The position numbers and the translations under genes were made by a program. The notes beneath the pieces are model-generated. The model made no database searches and was not told the DNA's origin. It worked only from the letters and a program-made list of their open reading frames with translations. Shown one piece after another: positions 1-8,867 of a stretch of DNA of 64,000 nucleotides (position 1 is its first letter; the number at the start of each line of letters is the position of its first letter). The stretch lies in assembly GCA_039105265.1 (NCBI GenBank), contig JAPFFF010000001.1:10292001-10356000 (forward strand), given 5' to 3'. Origin of the DNA: Tritrichomonas musculus. Lineage: Eukaryota > Parabasalia > Tritrichomonadida > Tritrichomonadidae.

Positions 1-1644
1 TTGCCCACCAAATTGTACATTCCCCATTTGTCGAATAAATGCAGCTTCGGAAGGAGTAACACCACCAACAAAGAAAACCAAAATTTTTCTAACTTCACTA
101 TCAACTCTATTCACAGGTTGGCCAACTACTGAAACGGGAACTTTTCTTTCTTCAAAAACCTTACCCCATGTGCCTGGCCAATCTCCCTGCGTAGCTTTTT
201 CAACAACTCTAACTGTTGGCGGAACAAAATTATTACATATTCCACCCATTTGATCTTTCTTAAAAACGCCAAGAACATCAGAAAGCTGTTGCCATCCTTG
301 AATAATATTTGAAGAAAGTAATTTCAGTTTTTCAAGGCCAATTATAACTTCATGCGATTTAAGTCCAAATTCCATTACAATTTCTTTTTCAATTTTTTGA
401 ATTGTTCCTTTTGAATGATTTACTCCAACTATAGATTCTAAGAAAATCAATCGCAATGCATTCATCCAATCATTAAATATTGTTATATAATTTTCGGCAA
501 AATCGATAATTGGAACTTGTGAGCAAACAAGATCAAATTCTTTCTGTATCATTATCTTTAAAAGAGGATCATTTTGTATTGATTTAGCAATTGCTGCATT
601 GAGTAAGTCAAGAAAAAGGCTGAGTTTCGGTTTTTCATCAATTGCATCTTTCATCTTAAAACAATTTTCTTTGAAATTTTCATTTTTATATTCTTTTTCT
701 TTTAAAATTCTATGCGTTTCTTTATATTCAGCAAGCTGATTATTAATAACTGTTGTTCCTTGGGCAATTTCAGAAAATCTTATTTCTTTATAAACTTTAA
801 CATAGTCGTTTAAAACAATTCTTTGCTCACCATGCCCAACAAATTCAGGGACATGCAAAATACCATAGTTTATTCCAAATGTTTCATCAATGAGAGATTC
901 AATTATTGAATATGTCATTAAAGGAGAAGTAAGATCGGACAAACGATCAATAATGACTAGAGAATCTATTTGAGGAATTGCAGAACTTGAAGATCCTGTT
1001 TGACTGATTATGCTTTGCATTAAATCTCTGACTTTTTCTGCGTTATATCCAAGTGTAAAAACTTGAGGAATAGTACCAAAAACCATTTGAATTTTCGCAA
1101 GACACCTTGCTGATGAATAAAGATCATTAAAATCGTTTTCAATAGCGATTTGATAAAAAGAGTTCACGCATGGCATTAAAAAGAAATCATTATCAACAGG
1201 GAGAAAATCAGCATGGAATTCTTGAACATATATTTCCTTGCTTGGGTGGGATGGCAATGATTGAACTGGTATAAAATTATGATTTTCAAGAACTTGCTGA
1301 ACAAATGCTGTAGTTCGCGGAATAAGAAGTAATGATTTTGTATAATTTGGCACACGCTGAAAAGCTTGACATACAGTTTCAATAGTATCTCTTTCTGCAG
1401 GAGAGATTATAATTAAAATTCCTTTTTCATCTGTAGGCTGAATTTCTGATAGATTTATAAAATTTTGAATTTCATTTCCTTCAATATGAGGATCGAGAAG
1501 AGATTTGACATAATCTTCGATGCAAGGAGGATATGATAATTTTCGACCTTCTTTTGGAAGTATTTTGATTAAATCTTTAAAGTCATTGTTTGATTGAGAC
1601 TTAAAAAGATTGAAAGCTAACTCTGAATTGGAGCTCTCGCTCAT
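1..1644 (-). CDS. VPS33: VPS33-like Sec1/Munc18 (SM) protein, 3' end cut by window edge
   Basis: The open frame begins at ATG 1644 and is open for 548 codons to base 1, so the C-terminus lies outside the window. Reading it shows the SM-family domain 2 signature LVIIDRLSDLTSPL at residues 229-242, followed by ESLIDETFGINYG, which matches VPS33 (LxDRxxDLxTPL...YEGLIDExxGI). Near the visible end, VVEKATQGDW and then FFVGGVTPSEAAFIRQM match the C-terminal VPS33 segment (FxxGGVTxxEIAALR). In other eukaryotes VPS33 is the SM subunit of the HOPS and CORVET tethers, which chaperone SNARE pairing at late endosome and lysosome membranes. The frame is intact with no intron signals. Another SM member (Sec1, Sly1, Vps45) is possible, but GGVT-xxE favours VPS33. 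Confidence 0.85.
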   Translation of the reverse strand, partial: MSESSNSELAFNLFKSQSNNDFKDLIKILPKEGRKLSYPPCIEDYVKSLLDPHIEGNEIQNFINLSEIQPTDEKGILIIISPAERDTIETVCQAFQRVPNYTKSLLLIPRTTAFVQQVLENHNFIPVQSLPSHPSKEIYVQEFHADFLPVDNDFFLMPCVNSFYQIAIENDFNDLYSSARCLAKIQMVFGTIPQVFTLGYNAEKVRDLMQSIISQTGSSSSAIPQIDSLVIIDRLSDLTSPLMTYSIIESLIDETFGINYGILHVPEFVGHGEQRIVLNDYVKVYKEIRFSEIAQGTTVINNQLAEYKETHRILKEKEYKNENFKENCFKMKDAIDEKPKLSLFLDLLNAAIAKSIQNDPLLKIMIQKEFDLVCSQVPIIDFAENYITIFNDWMNALRLIFLESIVGVNHSKGTIQKIEKEIVMEFGLKSHEVIIGLEKLKLLSSNIIQGWQQLSDVLGVFKKDQMGGICNNFVPPTVRVVEKATQGDWPGTWGKVFEERKVPVSVVGQPVNRVDSEVRKILVFFVGGVTPSEAAFIRQMGNVQFGGQ

Positions 1645-2146
1645 TTTTATAAAGTTTATTAAAAAGTTATTATTATTTTCTTTTCAATTTACATATGTTG
1701 ATATCTTAGGAATTTAATATTATTCAACTAAACATATCTTTTTACAATATTTAAATATGAATATAAAATATAAATAATAATAATTATAATATTTTTCTAA
1801 GGAAAAACATGAAGAATAAGGATATCAAATAACAATAATAAAAAAGTATAAAACTCCGCAGCTTTTGGGGTATTGTTTTTTAATTTTCTGATGAAATATG
1901 CATAAAAATAGATCTTAAAAATAAGAGATCAATTAAATTTTAGAGATGCATCATTCAGTTTTTGATAAATATAAAATTCCATATATATATATTTTTGTTT
2001 TAATTCATTAGAATTGACCAACTTACCAACTCCTGTTTTTATATTGCAATTATCTTATTATTTAAAAGATACATTAAAAAAAAAATTTAATAATCAAAGA
2101 TAATAATTTAATATTTTCATAGAGTTAAATAAGATAATAAAAGTAT
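1645..2146. other. Intergenic spacer, no gene seen
   Basis: This AT-rich spacer lies between two minus-strand genes. It holds the promoter of the aminopeptidase's downstream neighbour VPS33 and the 3' flank of the aminopeptidase. One slightly GC-richer patch (about 1855-1872) and an imperfect inverted repeat around 1887-1960 were examined, and neither makes a recognisable RNA. Confidence 0.6.
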
Positions 2147-3397
2147 TTAAAGAGGAAATTGATATTTTTTGTAATGATTGTACAATTCACAAACAATTTT
2201 ATATCCAGATTCTATATCAGCGACTGTCCCATTCTCTCTAATAGAATGCATTCCAAGAACAGGAGCACCAGCATCGCAAGTTAAAATACCACTTCTAGTT
2301 TCAGTCATAGGACCAATTGTGGATCCACCAGATCCACTATTCAATACTGTATTCGTTTGAACGTTTAGTCCCAGAGACCTGGCGGCTTCTCTGATTGCAT
2401 ATTCATTTTTCATATCACAAGAACAATCATAATTAGGATCACGTTCGAGTGAAATTCCTTTACCTAAATAAATTTTATGATTAACTTCGTTGATATTTGG
2501 GAAGTTAGGATTAGTAGCATGATTTGAATCAAAAGATAAAACAAGCGATTTTGCCTTAAAAGCTCGGATATCAGTATCATTCAAAATTCTTTGTAATGTA
2601 TCATCGATGGCTGATGACATTGCACCACATCTAGTACTACTTCCTGTTTCTTCATTATCAAATACACCTAACATATTCAAATGGCCATCTTGTGGTTCTG
2701 AATCAAGGAAAGATTTGAAAATAATATAAGTGTTTTGCATATTATCGAGCCTTTGCGATGTAAGTATATCATTGACTTGGTTTGGTTGTTCAGCATCAAT
2801 AAAACGTAAATCAAGAGTGACAATATCTTCAGATTTGATTGATAACTGAGAAGCAATAAATTCTTTTAATGGAGGATCCGACTCTTTTCCATAAATTGGA
2901 ATAAGATTATCTTCAGGACTTAAGTCTTTGGGCGAATAACAAAAAGAATAATCGAGATGAATCGCTAAACATGGTATTGTCGCTATACCAACTTTTGAAT
3001 CGTATAAAGTAGATTTAAGTCCTTCATGAGTTCGATGAATAACTCTACCAGCTAGTCGAAGATCGCGGTCGAGCCATGTATACCAAAGGCCGCCACCATA
3101 TGTTGAACTTCTAGCTCGACGATAACCTCCAACAACTTCATCAAAATTCGGCTTTAAAATAAAACATGGACTATCACAATGGCTACATGCAATACACGAG
3201 CAATCATGCCCACCATCTTTCCAGGCTAACACTAATCGTTCATTTCGAATTGAAAAACCTTTTTTTGGAATTTCTGAGTAAACTTCGGTTTCTTTAAGCT
3301 CTGTGAATCCAGCGTCTAAAAATTTTTGACGAGCATACGCCGCAAAGTGAAAAGGAGTTGGGCATTTGGTGATGAAATCTGCAAAATCGTCAAACAT
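2147..3397 (-). CDS. Aspartyl aminopeptidase, M18 metallopeptidase
   Basis: A 416-aa protein starting at ATG 3397. It removes N-terminal acidic residues from peptides, using two metal ions, in the cytosol. The M18 family landmarks are in order: CPTPFH near the N-terminus (residues 12-17), metal ligand His73 in CSHCDSPC, GGGLWYTWLDRDL, a metal-bridging Asp in SQRLDN, Asp247-Asn-Glu249-Glu250 in FDNEETGSS (catalytic Glu and ligand Glu), SFDSNHATNP with a ligand Asp, and His384 in LGMHSIREN. All catalytic positions known from the human enzyme DNPEP have a counterpart. It is a little shorter than DNPEP (about 470 aa). It is single-exon and does not overlap its neighbours. Confidence 0.94.
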   Translation of the reverse strand: MFDDFADFITKCPTPFHFAAYARQKFLDAGFTELKETEVYSEIPKKGFSIRNERLVLAWKDGGHDCSCIACSHCDSPCFILKPNFDEVVGGYRRARSSTYGGGLWYTWLDRDLRLAGRVIHRTHEGLKSTLYDSKVGIATIPCLAIHLDYSFCYSPKDLSPEDNLIPIYGKESDPPLKEFIASQLSIKSEDIVTLDLRFIDAEQPNQVNDILTSQRLDNMQNTYIIFKSFLDSEPQDGHLNMLGVFDNEETGSSTRCGAMSSAIDDTLQRILNDTDIRAFKAKSLVLSFDSNHATNPNFPNINEVNHKIYLGKGISLERDPNYDCSCDMKNEYAIREAARSLGLNVQTNTVLNSGSGGSTIGPMTETRSGILTCDAGAPVLGMHSIRENGTVADIESGYKIVCELYNHYKKYQFPL

Positions 3398-3676
3398 TTG
3401 ATATGCAAAATTGAATTGAATCTTTTGAATAGTTTTTTATTTTTAAAAATACCGAATGATATAATAAATTTTTATTCAAAATAATAATAATAATATTCAA
3501 TACTAAATAGGCTTATTCATAAAATAATTTATGATTGCGATCACGATGATAATAAAATATTGAAATTATTATTAATTGTTTATCTCTTATATCATGCATG
3601 ATTTCTAAAATCATCAAGAAAAATAAAATGGAAAACATAATTTAATACAAAGAATTCTTGAGCAATGACAATATTA

Positions 3677-4786
3677 TTAAGATTTAAATTGCCGCGACAA
3701 CCTTTTAAGCTCTTTGGCTAAAGATTTATTTTCTATTTCTAGTTGGAATAATTCTTGGTCAATAAGATTTGTTTCATCTTCCATCATTTGGCACTCATCT
3801 GTTAGCCTTTGCGTCTCTCTTACTGTTGATCTTAAAGAATCATAGCTGTGCCTTAAATTATCTTTTGGAGTTAAAATAGATCTTTTTAATGTATCAATAT
3901 CTTTATTAACTGTTGAAATCTGAATTTCATGATTCTTTCCAACATGATCAATTAAATCTTCAATATTAAAAGTTCGATTAATTTTGGTATCAATCTCTTT
4001 TTGAATTGTTTCTTCTTCAAGTTTAAACTGTTGCTTAAGCATCTCGTAATGCTCCTTATAAGTTTCTTTTCTTTTTGAAATTTCATTTTCCAATTTTCTC
4101 AATTCACTTTTATGTTCCTCTTTTCTGACTTCGACAGATGCAATGAGCTCATCTATTTTTGATCGCGACGTTCTTACTTCTTCTCTGATTAAAGTTGTTA
4201 ATTCTGATATTTGCGTTTCAAGTTCAGCAATTGTCATAAGGTTTGATTTATGCTGCTCATCAACAGGACGTGTTGATGGCGCACTATTTTTATAAAAAGT
4301 AATTGTATTTAATTGACGTCTTGCTTCCTGATTTTGACTGTTTAAATCATTTAATTCTTCTAATTTTTGTTGGTAAGCAATCGAAGAGTGTTTTTCATTC
4401 CATTGTTCAGCATCTTTCAAAGATCGTTCAAAATCTAAACGAAGAAGATTTATTTCTTCTTCATGCTTTGATCGAATTTCACGAATTTCTTTTTCTTGCT
4501 TCTCTTTTAATTCAGTAATTTCGTTCATAAAACTTTGGCGAATATTTTCTTCATTTTCTTCAGAATCAAAATTTTTTAAAGATTGAAGTTCTGCCGTTTT
4601 TTCTCTCACTTCTTTTTGAAGTTTAGATAACATTTCTTCAGCTTCCATAACAGTCGCAGTATATGAATCAAGCTCTTTTTGTTTTTCTTGAAGCATTTGC
4701 TGTGCTTCTCCATTCATATCATCTAATGTATGAAATGTAGCTGTTTGTGTATAATTAAAATAATTATTTTCATCAGTATCATTCAT
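3677..4786 (-). CDS. Coiled-coil protein, function unknown
   Basis: A 369-aa protein from ATG 4786. After about 25 residues rich in N/T/D it is almost wholly alpha-helical heptad sequence, rich in K, E, Q and L, with no globular domain, membrane segment or signal peptide. Breaks in the heptads fall near residues 170-185 (a SAPSTRPVDE linker) and near 285-300. The end is basic (ELKRLSRQFKS). I do not recognise a named family. Such proteins in trichomonads are often cytoskeletal, but that is inference. It lies upstream of the aminopeptidase on the same strand, separated by 279 bp. Confidence 0.8.
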   Translation of the reverse strand: MNDTDENNYFNYTQTATFHTLDDMNGEAQQMLQEKQKELDSYTATVMEAEEMLSKLQKEVREKTAELQSLKNFDSEENEENIRQSFMNEITELKEKQEKEIREIRSKHEEEINLLRLDFERSLKDAEQWNEKHSSIAYQQKLEELNDLNSQNQEARRQLNTITFYKNSAPSTRPVDEQHKSNLMTIAELETQISELTTLIREEVRTSRSKIDELIASVEVRKEEHKSELRKLENEISKRKETYKEHYEMLKQQFKLEEETIQKEIDTKINRTFNIEDLIDHVGKNHEIQISTVNKDIDTLKRSILTPKDNLRHSYDSLRSTVRETQRLTDECQMMEDETNLIDQELFQLEIENKSLAKELKRLSRQFKS

Positions 4787-5050
4787 ATTTTTTTTTAAAT
4801 AAAATTCAATTGATGCCGTTTACTATAAAAATAATTCAATATCACTTCAGAAAACTATCAAATTTGATATATTGATCATTTCTCTTTTTCCTATAATAAA
4901 ATTAAACTGTATTAATAATTAAAATAATTATTTCAAAAATGGAACAAATATTTCACATACAACAGCAATCAAACTCTTTTGATAATATAAATATATTTCA
5001 TTAATGATCTCTTTTTTTCCATAGTCAAAGATAAATGATGAATTTTAATA

Positions 5051-6493
5051 TTATTGTTTATTAACATCATCAACAATTTGATTTACTTGATCAGTCAAAA
5101 TATTATCAAGAGTTGCTTGATTATTATCATCACCTTCATTCTCTTGGCCAACAGGTGTTGAATTTGAATTTTGAACCTCTGATTGAACCGGATTTGAGAC
5201 TTCTGGCTGAACTGGGTTTTGATCTTCTGATTGAACTGGCTTTTGGCTTGTTGGCGATTTTGGACTTAACTTTGGGCTTGTAGATGTTCGAGGCGCAGAT
5301 CCATTTTCTTTAAAGGATGATTGCTGACTTAAAGGCTTTGGTGATATATTTTTTCTTGTTTGATTTCTTTTTTGATTTGGAGGCTCTATTGGCGGAAGAC
5401 GTTCTTCTGGATTAAAATTAGAACTTTTTCTTGTATTTCTATTTTGTGTATTAGAAGATGTGGTTTGGTTCAAAGAGTTAGAAGGAGCAGAATTTTGAAT
5501 ACTTGAAGACGACCTACTTTTTTGCTTTTGAGGCGGTTTTGAACCAAGAACCAATTTTCTTTTCTCTAGAGCTTGCTCAGTTATCTGCTTTTTCGAAACA
5601 AGGAGTTCACGCTGCTGTTGGCAAGTTTGCTGTAATATGGACATTGCCTCATTTTGCTTCTTTATAAACTTGTTCTTTGCAATTTCATAGTCACGATCAA
5701 GTTTACGCTTAGCTTGCTCATGCTCACGCTGCATTAAATTTTTTGCTTCAATCTGCCTTTCATTTGCTTCTTCAAACTTTCCTGCATATCCTAGCGTATG
5801 CGCTTGTTGGCGAAGCTCAATAAGCTGTTTCGATGGCCGTCTATATTTATCTGGCATAACTTCTCGCCATTCTTTTTCAAACTCTTCCAATTCATCTTGC
5901 TGCTTTTTTTGAAGGTTTTGTATTTTTACTTTTGTTTGCTCATCATGCTCTTGTATTTTTTGATCGAATCTATGTGTTAGTTGCTTATATTCTTAAAAAA
6001 TATTAAAGAAAATTAAACATTTATCGAAAATTTTCTTTTTTCTGAATATTGGATAAATATATTATTTCTCGAAATAATATACCGCGTTAATTAAAATTTG
6101 TCATAGAAGAGCTCACAGAAATACAAAGAAAAAAGTCGATTTAAAATTAATTTCCTTTGTAAGCAAAACATACTCTGATATTTTTTTTGTCGTTTCAGTA
6201 CTTTCATCTGCGGTAGAACTTTGATTAGCGCTTTGATCTTCTTTTCTGTATTGCATTTCTTCTTTAATACTTTCAGCAAGTTCGTTGGCATCACGTGCTA
6301 AGAGATATTTTTCCTCTTCAAGGCATTGCTGTTTGTAATCAAGACAGTATTCAAGGAGAGGCTTCAATTGATCTTCTTCAACAATAATTAACGATCGCTT
6401 TTTTAAAACTTCTTGATAAAGTCGCGCCATATCATCTGAATTCGAGTTTTCATTTTGCTGGCTCTCTGACTGTGAAGGGGCTTGACTGCTCAT
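5051..6493 (-). CDS. Spliced coiled-coil protein (two exons, about 412 aa)
   Basis: Exon 1 is 6493-6174 (ATG at 6493) and exon 2 is 5969-5051. Without splicing, exon 2 has no ATG at its head and exon 1 runs into an unrelated tail. Removing 5970-6173 (donor GTATGTTTT, acceptor ACTAACACATAG) joins GA|A into Glu107 and keeps frame, giving ...KKISEFDQKIQEHDEQ.... Both intron ends match the trichomonad consensus, so the call is firm. The protein has a Ser/Gln-rich N-terminus, a helical segment with paired CLDYK...CLEEEKYLLARDANELAE helices (about 45-80), coiled coil at about 105-240, and a low-complexity S/P/N/Q tail with PVQSE and SPK repeats. The segment from PSKQLIELRQQAHTLGYAGKFEEA looks like a helical hairpin. 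No known domain is recognised. It starts divergently from uS12, 218 bp away. Confidence 0.82.
5970..6173 (-). other. Spliceosomal intron (204 nt), trichomonad type
   Basis: Donor GTATGTTTT at 6173 going down; branch point fused to the acceptor, ACTAACACATAG at 5981-5970. It is a phase-2 intron that restores the frame between two otherwise incomplete ORFs. It contains a near-perfect AT hairpin (10-bp arms 6058-6067 and 6072-6081). No C/D-box pair was found inside it. Confidence 0.87.
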
Positions 6494-6711
6494 TGAAAAT
6501 CAAATAAGAGATTATAATTGAATTCATTATATGAATTTTAATTGAATTATTCAATCACTTTTAAAATATACATATATAAAAAGTTTAAAGAGAGAATTTA
6601 ACATTTCAGAGATTTGAATTATGGTGAAAAAATTAAAAATTTAACCTTATAACCATAAAACCTCTATCAATTGAATTTTTAATACAACCGTTTCATGGCT
6701 GGCCTTTCTCA

Positions 6712-7146
6712 ATGGGCAAATCAAAAGCCTGTGGTCTTAAAGCCGCTCGTAAATTGCGCCTTTCGCATCGTGACAACTTGTGGGCTAGCAAGAAGTTTAG
6801 GAAGAGGCAAGGAACCTCAATTTATAAGACACCACTTGAAGGTGTAGCTATGGCATCTGGAATCGTTGTTGGTAAAGTCGCAGTCGAAGCTAAGCAGCCA
6901 AACTCCGCTATTCGTAAAGCAGTTCGTGTTCAACTCAAGAAGAACAGCAAGGTTATCACAGCATTTGTCCCACGCGATGGTTCCCTCCGTCTTATCGATG
7001 ATAACGATCGTGTACTTATCGCTGGTATGGGTCGTTCAGGACGTTCCGTCGGAGATCTTCCAGGTGTTCGTTTTAAGGTTATCAAAGTTGCAGGTTTTTC
7101 ATTGCTTGCTCTTTGGCTCGGAAAGAAGGAAAAGCCCAGGAGCTAA
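6712..7146 (+). CDS. RPS23: 40S ribosomal protein S23 (uS12)
   Basis: A 144-aa protein, the normal length for eukaryotic uS12 (about 143). It sits in the decoding centre of the small subunit. The conserved blocks are complete: [14 protein letters not shown] near the N-terminus, [12 protein letters not shown] (with the Pro hydroxylated in other eukaryotes), [35 protein letters not shown], and the basic end GKKEKPRS. The start at 6712 fits the family N-terminus MGKxK. Another ATG at 6695 is out of frame and 17 nt upstream. Codon choice is less AT-biased than in neighbours, as expected for a highly expressed gene. No intron is present. Confidence 0.98.
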   Translation: MGKSKACGLKAARKLRLSHRDNLWASKKFRKRQGTSIYKTPLEGVAMASGIVVGKVAVEAKQPNSAIRKAVRVQLKKNSKVITAFVPRDGSLRLIDDNDRVLIAGMGRSGRSVGDLPGVRFKVIKVAGFSLLALWLGKKEKPRS

Positions 7147-7380
7147 ATAATCTTTTGAATGAAACTTTACCCATATATTTAATTTTCGTTTTTTTTTTTA
7201 ATTTTTTTTTTATATAATTTTCATTGGCTAAAAACATTTTCGTTTTTTTATCCCCTGAGCTGTTTCAGAAACCTCTGCTTCGCCTTTTTAAAGTTTTTTT
7301 TTTTTTTTTTAAAATAAGTGTGCTTGAAAAAACTAGATTAACGGAGATATTACTTGTTTATAAAATTTCTATTAGACAAG

Positions 7381-8331
7381 TCATGGTTTAATATTACCCC
7401 ATGGCGAGTTTTTCTTAGGTTTGTTAATTGATGCAAAAGAAGGCCAATCTTTATCATCATTTGGTACTGATGTTTGTTCAGTTGTTGGATGAGAGATAGT
7501 TTCAGGCTTAAATGTTGGCGAAGGCTTGTGCTCAGTAGAAGGTTTAGATGATTCTTCATTAAGAAGTTGAGCAAACGATTGAGTTTTGGGCTTGCTTTGA
7601 ACATTACCCCATCCTGACGAATGCTTTTGAAGAGGCGGCTCTGCCTTTGGTGGTGGCGATGGTGATGGTGCTGCTGCTGATTTAGGCTGTTGGTGAGCTG
7701 GTTGGAAATGTGTTGAAGGTGGCAATTGAGATTGTTGTTGGGGTTGAGTAGGCTGAGCTTGCTGCGGCTGTGATGTCTGTGGCACAGATGAAGAAGAAAC
7801 AGGAGAAACTTTATTTGATGATACAAGTTGTGGATTAAATGATGCTGAAGAAAATGGTGATACATTTGGCGCTTTTTCTGGATTGAAATTTGAGGTGAAC
7901 TTTACTTGTGTTGATGGTGTTGATGATGCAGGCGATAGCGATGGAGATTTTTTGGCCCATGTTCCTAAGTCACGATTTGCGAATTCAGGAGAAATTTCAA
8001 CCGTTGAAATAATTTTCTTTTGTTGCTGTTGTTGTTGCTGCTGATGTTGTTGCTGCTGCTTGAATTTTCCACCTCGTTGAAAATTGAATTTATTATGTTG
8101 CTGTCTATTATGGTTAGGCTGTTGCTGCTGCATATTATCGTTCGATAATCTTGGCTTCTTTGGTACATAAGGAGGTAAATCTGCAATTCCTTCAGGCTTA
8201 TTTGGCCCAATAGGTTCTTGACATTCTGTGCATCCAAAAGATCCAAAATCGGGTAGATTTTCAGGAGGTTCTGATATAACAAATAATTGATATATATCTG
8301 CTGGAAGAATAATAATTTCTGATTCTGTCAT
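7381..8331 (-). CDS. Low-complexity Q/P/S-rich protein, unknown function
   Basis: A 316-aa protein from ATG 8331. The first 75 residues look ordered (MTESEIIILPADIYQLFVIS, then a CTEC pair in FGSFGCTECQEPIG). Then comes a polyglutamine-rich stretch with RGG (about 95-125) and a long S/P/Q-rich region. Short motifs WAKKSP, WGNVQ, DWPSF and PWGNI recur in the second half. Four spaced tryptophans in disordered sequence could be short linear binding motifs, but no family is recognised. It is on the opposite strand to, and 63 bp from, the small spliced gene at 8395. Confidence 0.75.
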   Translation of the reverse strand: MTESEIIILPADIYQLFVISEPPENLPDFGSFGCTECQEPIGPNKPEGIADLPPYVPKKPRLSNDNMQQQQPNHNRQQHNKFNFQRGGKFKQQQQHQQQQQQQQKKIISTVEISPEFANRDLGTWAKKSPSLSPASSTPSTQVKFTSNFNPEKAPNVSPFSSASFNPQLVSSNKVSPVSSSSVPQTSQPQQAQPTQPQQQSQLPPSTHFQPAHQQPKSAAAPSPSPPPKAEPPLQKHSSGWGNVQSKPKTQSFAQLLNEESSKPSTEHKPSPTFKPETISHPTTEQTSVPNDDKDWPSFASINKPKKNSPWGNIKP

Positions 8332-8394
8332 TTATATGATTCTAAAAAAAAAAAAAAATTTTTGCAAAAGAAAGAGGACGTTTATTTTCTTTTG

Positions 8395-8648
8395 AATGAA
8401 ACCGGTTTGTTCGGCCATATTTTAATCGCATTTTCTTTTTGTTTATTTCACTTTCGTAAAGAAGCAAAAGAAAAAAAATTGCTAGATGATCATTTATCGA
8501 ATAAAGTATGTTTTTGAATAAGGCTCTGATGATAACAACCCAGCTCATCCGAAATACATGAGGACATGGTTTCTCTGAGCCACATTCTTTTCTTTAAACA
8601 ACTAACACATAGGAATTTAAATTAGTTTGCTCATATCTTTCAATTTAA
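8395..8648 (+). CDS. Tiny spliced gene (48 aa), probable snoRNA host
   Basis: Exon 1 is 8395-8505 (37 codons from ATG) and exon 2 is 8613-8648 (11 codons plus TAA). They are separated by a phase-0 intron with GTATGTTTT at the donor and ACTAACACATAG at 8601-8612. The spliced product has a hydrophobic N-terminal helix (GLFGHILIAFSFCLFHF, residues 4-20) followed by a charged KEAKEKK patch, as in very small single-pass membrane proteins. I do not recognise a family. The intron signals are strong. The protein is much less certain, because 48 codons could be open by chance and the transcript may be a non-coding host for the RNA in its intron. Confidence 0.5.
8506..8612 (+). other. Spliceosomal intron (107 nt), trichomonad type
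   Basis: Donor GTATGTTTTTG at 8506 and the 12-nt acceptor ACTAACACATAG at 8601-8612, identical to the acceptor of the intron at 5970-6173 on the other strand. Two 12-nt acceptors of this rare form plus a matching donor at a sensible distance make chance unlikely. The interior carries the candidate snoRNA. Confidence 0.78.
8522..8581 (+). ncRNA. Candidate intronic C/D-box snoRNA
   Basis: Box C core TGATGA is at 8527-8532 and box D CTGA at 8575-8578, enclosed by the inverted pair GGCTC (8522-8526) and GAGCC (8577-8581). Inside are a D'-like CCGA (8550-8553) and a C'-like ATGAGGA (8559-8565). The 11 nt ending one base before D' (AACCCAGCTCA) are the exact complement of UGAGCUGGGUU, a near-universal stretch of large-subunit rRNA beside the peptidyl-transferase centre, as I recall it from yeast, human and E. 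coli. By the D+5 rule the target would be the second G of UGAG. The total length is about 60 nt, and it ends 19 nt before the branch-point motif. The guide between C' and D is short and has no target that I can name. Confidence 0.6.
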
Positions 8649-8867
8649 AATTAATCATTAATGACAAATTAGTGAGAAATGAATTAAAAATATATTTACA
8701 AAACAAAACATTTGCACAATTATTAATTAAGTAACAAATATAATCGTTAACTAAACATTTTTTTCCCCTTTCAATTCTAAATTTGCTATTTTTTTTTATC
8801 TTCATTGCAACTCATTTTTTGCTCTTATTAATGTAACTCTGCTTCTTGATATTGCTCTTATTGCCGC

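Noticed and set aside
1887-1960. TGATGA in the 1645-2146 spacer as a second snoRNA
   Set aside because: No box D at a suitable distance, no closing stem and no rRNA-like guide.
5891-5980. Plus-strand hydrophobic frame over the intron/exon 2 border
   Set aside because: It is antisense to the coiled-coil exon and has no support of its own. The splice-based reading explains the region.
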